DNA of 64,000 nucleotides from contig NZ_CP115451.1 in the NCBI RefSeq assembly GCF_027627435.1, forward strand, positions 1 to 64,000. The letters are read 5' to 3'. A program made the translations under genes and the position numbers. Under the pieces are notes generated by a model, which was not told where the DNA came from, searched no databases, and saw only the letters and a program-made list of their open reading frames with translations. Shown piece after piece: positions 55,087 through 62,897 of this stretch; position 1 is the stretch's first letter, and the number at the start of each line of letters is the position of its first letter. This DNA is from Kitasatospora cathayae (lineage in GTDB: Bacteria > Actinomycetota > Actinomycetes > Streptomycetales > Streptomycetaceae).

Positions 55087-56558
55087 CCACCACCATGGCC
55101 CCGGCGCCGCTCGGCCTGGACGTCGACGTCATGGAGCTGGAGGTCCAGGTCCCTCCCGGCAAGCTCCTCACCTACGATCTGCGGGCCCTGGCCTCCTCCC
55201 TGGAGATCCTCGACACCTCCTGCATGGCGGTCGAGACGGACGGCCTCACCCGCGCCCTGGTCACCATCTACCGCGACCCGCCGCTGGAGAAGCTGGAGCC
55301 GGTCCGCGGCGAAGACCTGGTGATCGACGCGCAGGGCTGGCTGACCGTGGGCCGCTACCACGACGGCCAGCCCGCCCAGATCCGCCTCTACGTCCCCGGC
55401 TCCGGGGCGCAGCGCGGCGCCCTGTTCGGCACCACCGGCGCCGGCAAGTCCCGCGCGCTGCAGCTGATCCTGGCCGCCGAGAAGCGCTCCGGGATCGTGT
55501 CCTGGCTCGCCGACCTCAAGGGCGGGCAGTCGGTCCCGGAGGCCGCCGGTCAAGTCGACTGGCGGGTCACCACCCAGGAGGGCCTGCTCGCGATGCTCCA
55601 GGCGGCGGTGCGCGTCGCCGAGGAGCGGATGCGCCGCTACGCCGCGATGGGCCGCAGCTCGTTCATCATCAACCGGCCGGACCCGCTGCTGAGCGTGCGG
55701 ATCGACGAGGCGAACCGGGCGCTGGAGAAGGGCGCGCCGTACCGGGACAAGGTCGCGGCTCTGATCAAGGAGCTCGGCCGCACCGGCCGCTCGGTCGGCG
55801 TCGGCATCTCCATCGCCGCGCAGGCCTCGCACGTGGACGAGCTCGGCGGCTCCGACACCCTGCGCGGCATGCTCAAGGAAGGCGAGACCATCCTGCTGCG
55901 CTGGTCCAGCTCGATGATGCAGTCACTCGTCTCCGACGGCCTGCTGCCCCCGGGCACGCACATCGTCCCCATCCCCAAGCGCAGCGGGCCGCCGCTGCTG
56001 CGCTCCCGGTTCGCCTCCGCCCGCGGCATGGTCAAGCCCAAGCCCGGAGGCAACACCGGCGGCATGGCCTATCTCCTCGGCTCCGACCGGCCGACCGCGA
56101 TGATGCGGTTCTTCCCGGTCGGCTCCATGCACGAGGTCGAGGGCCTGGACCCGCTCATCCTCGACCTGTACGGGCCGGGCGAGCCCGCCCACCTGGAGGC
56201 CACCTCGCACGAGGCCGCCGGCGCCGCGTACCTGACCCGCGACGGCGACGGCCCCGCCCACCTGGTCGAGGCCGCGAAGGAGGAGACGAAGCGCCTGGCC
56301 GAGCAGGCCGCCGCCGAGCAGAAGAACGCCAGCACCGGCAAGGCGACCGTCGCCGCCCGCATCGTCCGCGCCCTGGAGGACGCCGACGAGGACGAGGACG
56401 GCCAGCAGGCGCTCGACTTCGACGAGCTGTTCGCCGCCGTCAACGCCGACGGCGGCAAGCCCGTCGGCGCCCCGGTCCTGCGCAACAACCTCACCGCCCT
56501 CGCCAAGGCCGACCGGCTCGTCGCCCTCGGCGCCGGCCGCTACACCCTGCCCAGCTGA
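55083..56558 (+). CDS. traB: FtsK/SpoIIIE-type conjugal DNA-transfer ATPase
   Basis: 491 residues from ATG 55083, coupled to the membrane gene. Walker A is FGTTGAGKSR (115-124); Walker B region LLSVRIDEANRAL, followed by RVGVGISIAAQASHVDELGG as the FtsK-like sensor. The C-terminus ends in a winged-helix-like stretch (NADGGKPVGAPVLRNNLTAL, about 450-490) comparable to the gamma domain that reads 8-bp clt repeats. Actinomycete TraB pumps double-stranded plasmid DNA into the recipient as a hexamer. The motor lacks its own membrane segment, unlike classical TraB. Named traB by function, with some caution. Confidence 0.88.
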   Translation: MTTTMAPAPLGLDVDVMELEVQVPPGKLLTYDLRALASSLEILDTSCMAVETDGLTRALVTIYRDPPLEKLEPVRGEDLVIDAQGWLTVGRYHDGQPAQIRLYVPGSGAQRGALFGTTGAGKSRALQLILAAEKRSGIVSWLADLKGGQSVPEAAGQVDWRVTTQEGLLAMLQAAVRVAEERMRRYAAMGRSSFIINRPDPLLSVRIDEANRALEKGAPYRDKVAALIKELGRTGRSVGVGISIAAQASHVDELGGSDTLRGMLKEGETILLRWSSSMMQSLVSDGLLPPGTHIVPIPKRSGPPLLRSRFASARGMVKPKPGGNTGGMAYLLGSDRPTAMMRFFPVGSMHEVEGLDPLILDLYGPGEPAHLEATSHEAAGAAYLTRDGDGPAHLVEAAKEETKRLAEQAAAEQKNASTGKATVAARIVRALEDADEDEDGQQALDFDELFAAVNADGGKPVGAPVLRNNLTALAKADRLVALGAGRYTLPS

Positions 56559-56572
56559 CACCCCGCCACCCC

Positions 56573-56606
56573 GGTCCGGGGCAGCCCGACGCGGCTGCCC
56601 CGGACC
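56573..56606. terminator. Stem-loop (14-bp perfect stem)
   Basis: GGTCCGGGGCAGCC (56573-56586) and GGCTGCCCCGGACC (56593-56606), 15 bases after the ATPase stop. Confidence 0.85.
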
Positions 56607-56626
56607 CGTCCTGCCCTGGAGCCCCC

Positions 56627-56821
56627 GTGGTCGTCTCCGCGTCCCTCGCCTTCGTCTTCGGCATCATCACCGTCTTCCTCTACCGCAGCGGAGCCGTCCG
56701 CATCCTCTCCGGCCTGACCCTCATCCTGTTCGGCTTCACCCTCGCCAGCACCGGCCTGGGCCCGACCATCAGCCAGCTCCTCACCGGCCTGGTCCACCTC
56801 ATCGGCAGCATCCGCGTCTGA
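56627..56821 (+). CDS. Small two-helix membrane protein
   Basis: 64 residues from GTG 56627. Two membrane helices (SLAFVFGIITVFLYRSGAVR, LSGLTLILFGFTLASTGLGP) and a short hydrophobic tail (LLTGLVHLIGSIRV). It resembles small Spd-type membrane proteins of Streptomyces plasmids, which aid spread in mycelium. The ribosome binding site is CTGGAG, 6 bases before the start. Confidence 0.7.
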   Translation: MVVSASLAFVFGIITVFLYRSGAVRILSGLTLILFGFTLASTGLGPTISQLLTGLVHLIGSIRV

Positions 56822-56853
56822 CCACCCACCACCACCGTCCGGAAGGAACCGCC

Positions 56854-57213
56854 GTGAACACCCGCCCCGCCCACATCCCGCTCATCACCGGCCAGGTCAG
56901 CTCCATCGAGCTGTTCCTCGCCCAGGCATCCCTCGACCCGCGCGTACGGCTCCACCCGGCCGGCACCGTCGAGGACGCCCTCACCACGCTCGCCGCCCAC
57001 CGGGCCCTGATGGAGCCGCGGCTCCTCAGGGCCCTGCCCGCCGCGCCCCGGCGCCCCGAGCTGCTGCCCGGCCCGCCCCGCCAGCTCGTCTTCGTCGCCG
57101 ACGAGGCCGCGCTCCTGTTCGGCCAGCCGCGCACCGGCAAGCACTCCCCCGAGGCGTTCCGCCTGATCCGCGAGATCCTCGCCGCCGGCCGTACCACCGG
57201 CCTCCCCGACTGA
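56854..57213 (+). CDS. Hypothetical small protein
   Basis: 119 residues from GTG 56854 with GGAAGGA upstream. IPLITGQVSSIELFLAQASL, VEDALTTLAAHRALMEPRLL and QLVFVADEAALLFGQPRTGK are predicted alpha/beta. The stretch FVADEAALLF recalls an ATPase Walker-B strand, so it may be a degenerate ATPase piece paired with the pseudo-ATPase at 57296; that is speculative. Confidence 0.65.
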   Translation: MNTRPAHIPLITGQVSSIELFLAQASLDPRVRLHPAGTVEDALTTLAAHRALMEPRLLRALPAAPRRPELLPGPPRQLVFVADEAALLFGQPRTGKHSPEAFRLIREILAAGRTTGLPD

Positions 57214-57233
57214 CCATCCTCGCCACCTCGACC

Positions 57234-57265
57234 GTGCCCGCCGCCCACCACAGGGCGGCGGGCAC
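57234..57265. terminator. Stem-loop (13-bp perfect stem)
   Basis: GTGCCCGCCGCCC (57234-57246) and GGGCGGCGGGCAC (57253-57265) around ACCACA. Confidence 0.85.
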
Positions 57266-57295
57266 GACCCGTCTACCGAAGGGACACCACACGTC

Positions 57296-58027
57296 GTGAC
57301 CTCCGCCGCCGCACTCGCCCGCTACGCCGACCTGACCCGCCAGCACGAGGAGACCGCCCAGCTCGCCGACCTGGCGCCCCGCCCGCCGGCCGACCAGCTC
57401 ATCGACACCGCCACCGGCACCGTCGCCATCGGCCGCTACGCCGACGGCACCGTGGCCCGGGTGCCGCTGTGGAACAGCAACGGCGCCGTGCACCTGCACA
57501 TCAGCGCCCGCGCCGGTGCCGGGTCCAGCACGCTGATCGACCACCTGGTCGCCGCCGAGCACGCCTGCCCGCTCACCGAGCCGTGGGTCGCCGACCCCTA
57601 CGGCGCCCGCCCGGGCCTGGCCGCCCGTACCGCCACCGCCAAGGCCGACACCATCACCCTGCTGCGCGAAGCGGTCGGCCTGCTGCGCGGCCGCCTGGGC
57701 GACCCCAGCGACAGCACGGCCTACTCCCCCACCCCCGACCGGCCGCTGATCACCATCACCCTCGGCGACTGGCCCCACCTGTCCACCAACGAGGAGACGG
57801 TGGGCCTGGCCGAGGAGATCGCCCGCACCGGCCGCCTGGCCGGGTTCAGCCTGCGCATCGAGACCTGGGGCGTGGTGTTCCAGCCCCCGCTCCCGCTGAC
57901 CACCACCGCCCTGCGGCACGCCCACCAGGTCACCATGACCGCCCGCCTCACCCCGGGCCTGGGCACCCACGCCCCCCACCCGGCCGCCCCCGCCCGCCTG
58001 TTCCGCACCTGGACCCCCGAGCAGTAG
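57296..58027 (+). CDS. Degenerate paralogue of the Tra ATPase
   Basis: 243 residues from GTG 57296 (GAAGGGA upstream). VAIGRYADGTVARVPLWNSN and LHISARAGAGSSTLIDHLVA, then AEHACPLTEPWVADPYGARP, align with the start of the 55083 ATPase motor (VGRYHDGQPAQIRLY, FGTTGAGKSRALQLILAAE). The P-loop lysine is serine here (GAGSS for GAGKS), so it cannot bind ATP normally. The Walker B strand reads LITITLGDWP. It is probably a structural or regulatory partner in a mixed ring. Confidence 0.7.
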   Translation: MTSAAALARYADLTRQHEETAQLADLAPRPPADQLIDTATGTVAIGRYADGTVARVPLWNSNGAVHLHISARAGAGSSTLIDHLVAAEHACPLTEPWVADPYGARPGLAARTATAKADTITLLREAVGLLRGRLGDPSDSTAYSPTPDRPLITITLGDWPHLSTNEETVGLAEEIARTGRLAGFSLRIETWGVVFQPPLPLTTTALRHAHQVTMTARLTPGLGTHAPHPAAPARLFRTWTPEQ

Positions 58028-58050
58028 CCCGCCCGCTCCCGGCCTCTCCG

Positions 58051-58096
58051 GGGGCCGCCGGACCCGGCCCGGGTGTCGGGCGGGTCCGGCGGCCCC
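58051..58096. terminator. Stem-loop (15-bp perfect stem)
   Basis: GGGGCCGCCGGACCC (58051-58065) and GGGTCCGGCGGCCCC (58082-58096), 24 bases after the stop at 58027. Confidence 0.85.
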
Positions 58097-58143
58097 AGAA
58101 GGCGCCGCGGCGCCCCCGCCCTCATCCCCCGAAGGAGACCGCC

Positions 58144-58785
58144 ATGCCCGGCACCGACACCCCGAACAACGACTCGCAGGTCATCCTCCTGGAGCGCGGC
58201 TACGTGCCGACGAACATGGACGGGCAGATCGTCGCCGTGCCGCTGGGCCCGGACTGCGGGGACGCCACGTGCGTGCCCGCGCTCGTCGACGGCCAGGCCG
58301 TCGCCGTGCCCGTCTTCGACGTCAGCGCCCACCTGGACGCCATGGCCGCCCGCCTGGCCGACCACCGCCGCGCCATCGACGCCCAGGCCCCCGTCCCCGC
58401 GGCCGCCCAGCCCGTCGACCCGGGCCTGTCCCTCGCGGTGCGCCAGTACGTCCTGTACGGCTCCATCGCCTCCCTGGCCGCCGGCGGCGCGGTCTGGATG
58501 CTGGGCGCGGCCGTCGCCGAGGTCGCCCCGCACGCCAGCCAGCTCGGCGAACTCCTCAAGTGGGCCGCCATCCTCGTCGCCGCCGTAGTGCTCGGCGTCG
58601 CCGGCCTGCTCGGCAAGCTCCGCTCGGTCGCCTCCGGCTCCGTGTCCGGGACGGGCGCCAGCGCCAGCGGCGACGGCGCGTCCGCGACCGGCACCGTGCT
58701 CGCCCTGGTCCACCGCACCCACCAGACCCACATCGGCCGCCAGTCCGCCGGGTGGCGCGGCTCCATCACCAACAACATCGGCTGA
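58144..58785 (+). CDS. Two-helix membrane protein of the transfer cluster
   Basis: 213 residues from ATG 58144 (GAAGGAG upstream). A soluble start (VILLERGYVPTNMDGQIVAV, with CGDATC), then two membrane helices (LYGSIASLAAGGAVWMLGAA, WAAILVAAVVLGVAGLLGKL) and a Ser/Gly-rich tail. Resembles SpdB/SpdD-type proteins of Streptomyces plasmids in size and layout. Function inferred. Confidence 0.7.
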   Translation: MPGTDTPNNDSQVILLERGYVPTNMDGQIVAVPLGPDCGDATCVPALVDGQAVAVPVFDVSAHLDAMAARLADHRRAIDAQAPVPAAAQPVDPGLSLAVRQYVLYGSIASLAAGGAVWMLGAAVAEVAPHASQLGELLKWAAILVAAVVLGVAGLLGKLRSVASGSVSGTGASASGDGASATGTVLALVHRTHQTHIGRQSAGWRGSITNNIG

Positions 58786-58796
58786 AAGGGACAGAC

Positions 58797-59048
58797 ATGA
58801 CCGACCCGACCGGCCCGCGCCGCTTCCGCGTGCACACCGACGGGTGCGAGCCCCAGGACTGCACGCTCCACCCCGACGGCCGCATGACCATGGAGCTCGG
58901 CGGCCGAACCCTCGTCAGCTGGCTCTCACTGGAGGACATGCTGGAGATGAACTGGGCGGACTCCCGCATCGAATGGGATCCGGAGCCCGCTACCCCGGAC
59001 ACCTCGGCCGCCGTGACGCCCGCCGCGCAGGCCCTTCCGATGTTCTGA
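58797..59048 (+). CDS. Small acidic protein
   Basis: 83 residues from ATG 58797 with AAAGGGACAG in front. RFRVHTDGCEPQDCTLHPDG, MTMELGGRTLVSWLSLEDML and WADSRIEWDPEPA suggest a small beta-sheet domain. Found next to Spd-like genes; unknown role. Confidence 0.65.
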   Translation: MTDPTGPRRFRVHTDGCEPQDCTLHPDGRMTMELGGRTLVSWLSLEDMLEMNWADSRIEWDPEPATPDTSAAVTPAAQALPMF

Positions 59049-59174
59049 CCGGCCGTCCGGCCTCGCCTCCGGCCGCCCCGCGCCCGCCCCGCCGACCCAG
59101 GCCGGGCGGGCGCGGCGCGTCCGGGGACGGGCCCGGCCGACCGGCCGGAACCGCCCGACGAGAGGGACCGCACC

Positions 59175-59558
59175 ATGCAGCAGCCCGCCGCCCACTCCGC
59201 CACCACCCCGGCCTCCGCCAAGCCGGCCCGCGGCACCTACGTCCTGTTCCGCGACATGGACCGCTACCTGACCGGCAACCCCGACCACACCCAGATCTGC
59301 AAGGTCCTGGCCGACAGCCACTACCTCGAGGACAAGGCCGACCTGCTCGTGCTGGCCACCCAGGAAGTCATCCGCTTCGCCCCGGTCGTCTTCATGCGGC
59401 CGCTCCACCCGGCCGAGCTGATGCACGACATCGACACCGCGCCCCTGGACGCCCTCGGCGACGGCCGGCTGATGACCGCCGCCGGCGCCTGGCTCGCCGC
59501 CCAGGCCCGGCAGACCAAGACCAACGCCCCCGCCGCCCTGCCCGCCGTCCACGACTGA
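59175..59558 (+). CDS. Hypothetical protein
   Basis: 127 residues from ATG 59175 (GAGAGGGA upstream). TYVLFRDMDRYLTGNPDHTQ, ICKVLADSHYLEDKADLLVL, TQEVIRFAPVVFMRPLHPAE and IDTAPLDALGDGRLMTAAGA: small alpha/beta fold, no motif. Stands between two hairpins as a monocistronic unit. Confidence 0.65.
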   Translation: MQQPAAHSATTPASAKPARGTYVLFRDMDRYLTGNPDHTQICKVLADSHYLEDKADLLVLATQEVIRFAPVVFMRPLHPAELMHDIDTAPLDALGDGRLMTAAGAWLAAQARQTKTNAPAALPAVHD

Positions 59559-59573
59559 CGCCGACCCAACCGC

Positions 59574-59618
59574 GCCGCTGCCCGCCCCACCGGATCCCCG
59601 GCCGGGGCGGGCAGCGGC
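59574..59618. terminator. Stem-loop (15-bp perfect stem)
   Basis: GCCGCTGCCCGCCCC (59574-59588) and GGGGCGGGCAGCGGC (59604-59618), 15 bases after the stop. Confidence 0.85.
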
Positions 59619-59683
59619 GCACCGACCACCTCCGATCCGCAGCCGGCACCGACGCCCACCCAGCAGACAAGGAGACCCTGGCC

Positions 59684-60076
59684 GTGCGCGCATCCGACCT
59701 CGACCCCTCCGGTGAGCACCACGGCGGCCTGCCGACCTGGCCCTGGCGCTACGCCGACCCCGGCCTGCACACCCGCCGCCAGCTGCGCGCCCTGGGCCTT
59801 CGCCCCGGCGGCCAGGAACCCGCCGCGCAGGTCGTCTGCCGCAAGGGCCGCCGGATCGCCTACCTCTACCGGATCGACCAGGCCCTGCCCGTACGGCCGA
59901 TGACGCCGGGCCGCGCCGCCGCCCTCGACCGCGCGATGGCCGCACGCCAGACCTGCCCGCTGTGCCGCACCCGCTACGACGCATGCCTCCCGCTCAAGAC
60001 CCTCGGCTCCTGCGTGCCGTGCAGCGAGCTTTCCGACGACGAGCGCGACCAACTCGCCGCCCTCACCAGCGCCTGA
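59684..60076 (+). CDS. RRQRL-motif zinc-binding protein
   Basis: 130 residues from GTG 59684 (AAGGAG upstream). LPTWPWRYADPGLHTRRQLR carries the TRRQLR variant of the RRQRL motif, followed by LGLRPGGQEPAAQVVCRKGR and a CPLCRTRY..CLPLKTLGSCVPC zinc site. Such proteins are typical of actinomycete plasmids and ICEs, and probably bind nucleic acid. It directly precedes the sliding-clamp gene, with 27 bases between. Confidence 0.75.
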   Translation: MRASDLDPSGEHHGGLPTWPWRYADPGLHTRRQLRALGLRPGGQEPAAQVVCRKGRRIAYLYRIDQALPVRPMTPGRAAALDRAMAARQTCPLCRTRYDACLPLKTLGSCVPCSELSDDERDQLAALTSA

Positions 60077-60103
60077 CCCACCGCCACCGTCCTGGAGGAC
60101 ACC

Positions 60104-61276
60104 GTGAAGCTCCGCGTCTTCGCCGCTCCGCTCGCCGAGGCCGTCGCCTTCGCCGCCCGCGCCCTGCCCACCCGCCCCCCGGTCCCGGTCCTCGCCGGCA
60201 TCCTGCTGCGCACCGACGAGAGCGGCCTGCACCTGGCGGCGTTCGACTACGAGACTGCGGCGACCACCCGCGTGGACGCGGAGATCGCCGACGACGGCAC
60301 CACGCTGGTCTCCGGCCGCCTCCTCAACGAGATCTGCAAGACCCTCCCGAAGGCGGCCGAGGTCGACATCGAGCTGTCCGGCTCCCGGCTGCTCGTCACC
60401 TCCGGCACCGCGCGCTTCACCCTGCCGACCCTGCCGGTCGAGGAGTACCCGCAGCTGCCCGGCGTGCCGGACACCGTGCTCACCGTCCAGGCCGACACGC
60501 TCGCCGACGCCGTCGCCCAGGTCGCCGTCGCCGCGAGCACCGAGGAGAGCCTGCCGGTGCTGACCGCCGTGCAGCTGCTCCTGGAAGATGACCGGATCAC
60601 CCTGGCCGCCACCGACCGCTACCGCTTCGCCGTACGCGAGCTGACCGTCCAGCCCACCGGCACTCTCCCGGCCGTGAAGCCCAAGACCGGCAAGAAGAAG
60701 GACGAGGCCGACGACGGCGCCGTCCTCATCCCGGCAAAGTTCCTCGCCGAGGCCACCCGCGCGATGACCGGCGAGCACCCGGTCGCCGTCGGCTGGTCGG
60801 ACGGCCAGCTCACCCTCACCACCGCCGGCTCCTCCATCGGCACCCGGCTCCTCGACGGCGACTTCCCGCGCCACCGCGGCGTGTTCCCCACCCCCGCCGA
60901 CGCCGAGCTGACCGTCACCGTCCCCACCGACGAGGCGCTGGCCGCGCTCAAGCGCGTCGCCCTGGTCGCCTCCGACAAGACCCCGGTCCGCCTGACCGTC
61001 ACCGACGACGGACAGCAGCTGCTCCTGGAAGCCGGGCACGGCGACGACGCCCACGCCGTCGACCGCATCCCCTGCAACACCACCGGCCACCTCGACGGCG
61101 CCACGATCGCGTTCAACCCCGGCTACCTCGCCGACGCCCTCAAGGCGCTCACCGCCCCCGAGGCCCGCCTGCACGCCACGTCGGCCACCAAGCCCGCCCT
61201 GCTCACCGGGCACTCCGGCGAACTCGCCGACACCGACTACCAGCACCTGCTGATGCCGATCCGCCTCAACGGCTGA
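60104..61276 (+). CDS. dnaN: DNA polymerase III beta sliding clamp, plasmid-borne
   Basis: 390 residues from GTG 60104 (CTGGAGGA 6-7 bases upstream). Three clamp domains in order: about 1-120 (LAEAVAFAARALPTRPPVPV, LAGILLRTDESGLHLAAFDY), 130-260 (SLPVLTAVQLLLEDDRITLA, ATDRYRFAVRELTV) and 275-390 (ELTVTVPTDEALAALKRVAL, FNPGYLADALKALTAPEARL, YQHLLMPIRL). The family's closing YLLMPxRL is kept as HLLMPIRL. It should encircle plasmid DNA and hold polymerase. It is not beside dnaA or recF, so it is an extra clamp, lying among transfer genes. Promoter as for the RRQRL gene. Confidence 0.96.
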   Translation: MKLRVFAAPLAEAVAFAARALPTRPPVPVLAGILLRTDESGLHLAAFDYETAATTRVDAEIADDGTTLVSGRLLNEICKTLPKAAEVDIELSGSRLLVTSGTARFTLPTLPVEEYPQLPGVPDTVLTVQADTLADAVAQVAVAASTEESLPVLTAVQLLLEDDRITLAATDRYRFAVRELTVQPTGTLPAVKPKTGKKKDEADDGAVLIPAKFLAEATRAMTGEHPVAVGWSDGQLTLTTAGSSIGTRLLDGDFPRHRGVFPTPADAELTVTVPTDEALAALKRVALVASDKTPVRLTVTDDGQQLLLEAGHGDDAHAVDRIPCNTTGHLDGATIAFNPGYLADALKALTAPEARLHATSATKPALLTGHSGELADTDYQHLLMPIRLNG

Positions 61277-61289
61277 TCCCACCCGACCC

Positions 61290-61315
61290 GCCCGCCCCGC
61301 ACCGCCGGGGCGGGC
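61290..61315. terminator. Stem-loop (10-bp perfect stem)
   Basis: GCCCGCCCCG (61290-61299) and CGGGGCGGGC (61306-61315) around CACCGC, 13 bases after dnaN. Confidence 0.85.
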
Positions 61316-61362
61316 CCCGGCACCAACTCCAGGCACACCAACCCGAACAGGAGCAGCACCCC

Positions 61363-62091
61363 GTGAACGAGTACACCGAGCCCACCGCCCCCCAGGAGCA
61401 GCCGAGCACCAGCGTCCGCGAGGCCGCCGGCCGCCGGGTCCGCGCCCTGACCGCACCGGGTGGCTGGCTCGACCGGCGCCGCCGCGAGCTGGCGGCCGGC
61501 TTCGACGACTTCGGCGGCGCCGAGCCGTGGGTGCGCGCCCTGGCCTACCTGGTCGCCATCGCCCTCGCCGTCCTGGTGGTGGGAACGGTCGGCGGCATCC
61601 TGCTCAACGCGGCCGCCGCCGTGATCGACGCCGTGCACCTGCCCCACGACCTGCCCGCCGGCGGCGACGGCCTGCGCATCGCCGTCACCGGCCCCATCCA
61701 CGCCTACCTCATCGCCCACCAGGCCTACCCGCTCACCCCGGCCACCGCCTACGGCCTGTGGAAGACCCTGGGCCTGCTCGCCGCGCTGCTCGCCTTCATC
61801 ACCCGCAGCGCCGTCGCCCGCGCCAGCTGGACGGCCTGGTCGGCCGCCACGCTCGCCATGATCTGGTCCGCCGCCCCCGAGAACGGGCGCCCGGTCGCCG
61901 TCGGCCTGGCCGCCGCGGCCATCGCGCTTCTCTCCCTGTTCGCCCTGCGCGGCATCTCGTTCAGCCTGCGCCCGATGGTGATCAACCGCACCGAGGTTCA
62001 GCCGCAGATCACCGTCCAGGCCCCCGAGCCCAGGATGCCCCGGCCCCGGCCGGCCGTCCCCGCGCCGGGCTCGCCCTTCGACCAGCACTGA
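61363..62091 (+). CDS. Polytopic membrane protein of the transfer cluster
   Basis: 242 residues from GTG 61363. Four to five membrane helices between about 60 and 205 (ALAYLVAIALAVLVVGTVGG, TLGLLAALLAFITRSAVARA, ASWTAWSAATLAMIWSAAPE, VGLAAAAIALLSLFALRGIS) with a large extracellular loop (HLPHDLPAGGDGLRIAVTGP). Basic head and Pro-rich tail face the cytoplasm. Probably part of the transfer pore or spread machinery. Confidence 0.75.
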   Translation: MNEYTEPTAPQEQPSTSVREAAGRRVRALTAPGGWLDRRRRELAAGFDDFGGAEPWVRALAYLVAIALAVLVVGTVGGILLNAAAAVIDAVHLPHDLPAGGDGLRIAVTGPIHAYLIAHQAYPLTPATAYGLWKTLGLLAALLAFITRSAVARASWTAWSAATLAMIWSAAPENGRPVAVGLAAAAIALLSLFALRGISFSLRPMVINRTEVQPQITVQAPEPRMPRPRPAVPAPGSPFDQH

Positions 62092-62174
62092 CCCTTCCGG
62101 TCGAGCCGGTGCCCCAGCGCACCGGCCCGACCGTCCCATCCCCGTCCTGTCCTGCCGACCGAGAGGCACCCGCC

Positions 62175-62414
62175 GTGGCCCTGGCCATCTCCCGCGACGC
62201 ACAGATCGCGGCCCTGTACGAGAAGCTCCACCACCGCTCGGCGATCCTGTCCGGCCTCACCCCCGGCAGCAAAGCCCACGCCGGAATCCAGGCCGAATGC
62301 GACGCCATCCACGCCGAGATACGGCGCCTGGAGTCCACCACCAGCATCTCGCCGAAGGCCGTCCTCATCGGGCTCGCCGTGATCCTGCTGCTCATCTGGA
62401 GCGCCGTCCACTGA
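62175..62414 (+). CDS. Small C-tail-anchored protein
   Basis: 79 residues from GTG 62175 (CGAGAGG upstream). A helical soluble part (DAQIAALYEKLHHRSAILSG, ECDAIHAEIRRLESTTS) and a C-terminal membrane helix (KAVLIGLAVILLLIWSAVH). No family known; typical of the Spd class in size. Confidence 0.65.
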   Translation: MALAISRDAQIAALYEKLHHRSAILSGLTPGSKAHAGIQAECDAIHAEIRRLESTTSISPKAVLIGLAVILLLIWSAVH

Positions 62415-62542
62415 CGTCCGGGCACTGACGCTGCCCACCACCGCGCCCGCCGCCCCCGAGCCATCCAGGCCGGGACGGCGGGCGCCGTGGTGCGCGGCGC
62501 GGCCGCCCGGCCGGACCCCACCGCATGCACACCGGAGGACCA

Positions 62543-62785
62543 ATGCCGACCAGCCCCGACCCAGCCGCCCCGCAGTACCGGGCGAACCTCTCCGACCTCG
62601 AGCCGCTCGCCGCCCGGTGGGCCGCCAAGCGCGACGGCCGCCCCCTGCCGCCCCTGGACCAGGCCACCCGCCAGGCCCTCATCCGCCTCTACACCGAAGC
62701 CGCCGCCCGGGGCGCCAGCATCAACCCCGAGGCCGCCGCCCTCGCCCAGGCCGAGGCCGACAAGCTGCGCGCCGGACTGGACTGA
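62543..62785 (+). CDS. Small helical protein
   Basis: 80 residues from ATG 62543, preferred over 62525 because GGAGGA lies 5 bases before it. LAARWAAKRDGRPLPPLDQA, TRQALIRLYTEAAARGASIN and LAQAEADKLRAGLD. No motif. Flanked by related spacers that share ACGCTGCCCACCACCGC. Confidence 0.6.
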   Translation: MPTSPDPAAPQYRANLSDLEPLAARWAAKRDGRPLPPLDQATRQALIRLYTEAAARGASINPEAAALAQAEADKLRAGLD

Positions 62786-62897
62786 CCGCACCCGGACGCT
62801 GCCCACCACCGCGCCCCGCCCCCGAGCCAGTCAGACACGCCCGCCCGACCATCGCCGGCTGACCAGACACGAACCCCCGCACGAACGAAGGAGAAGG

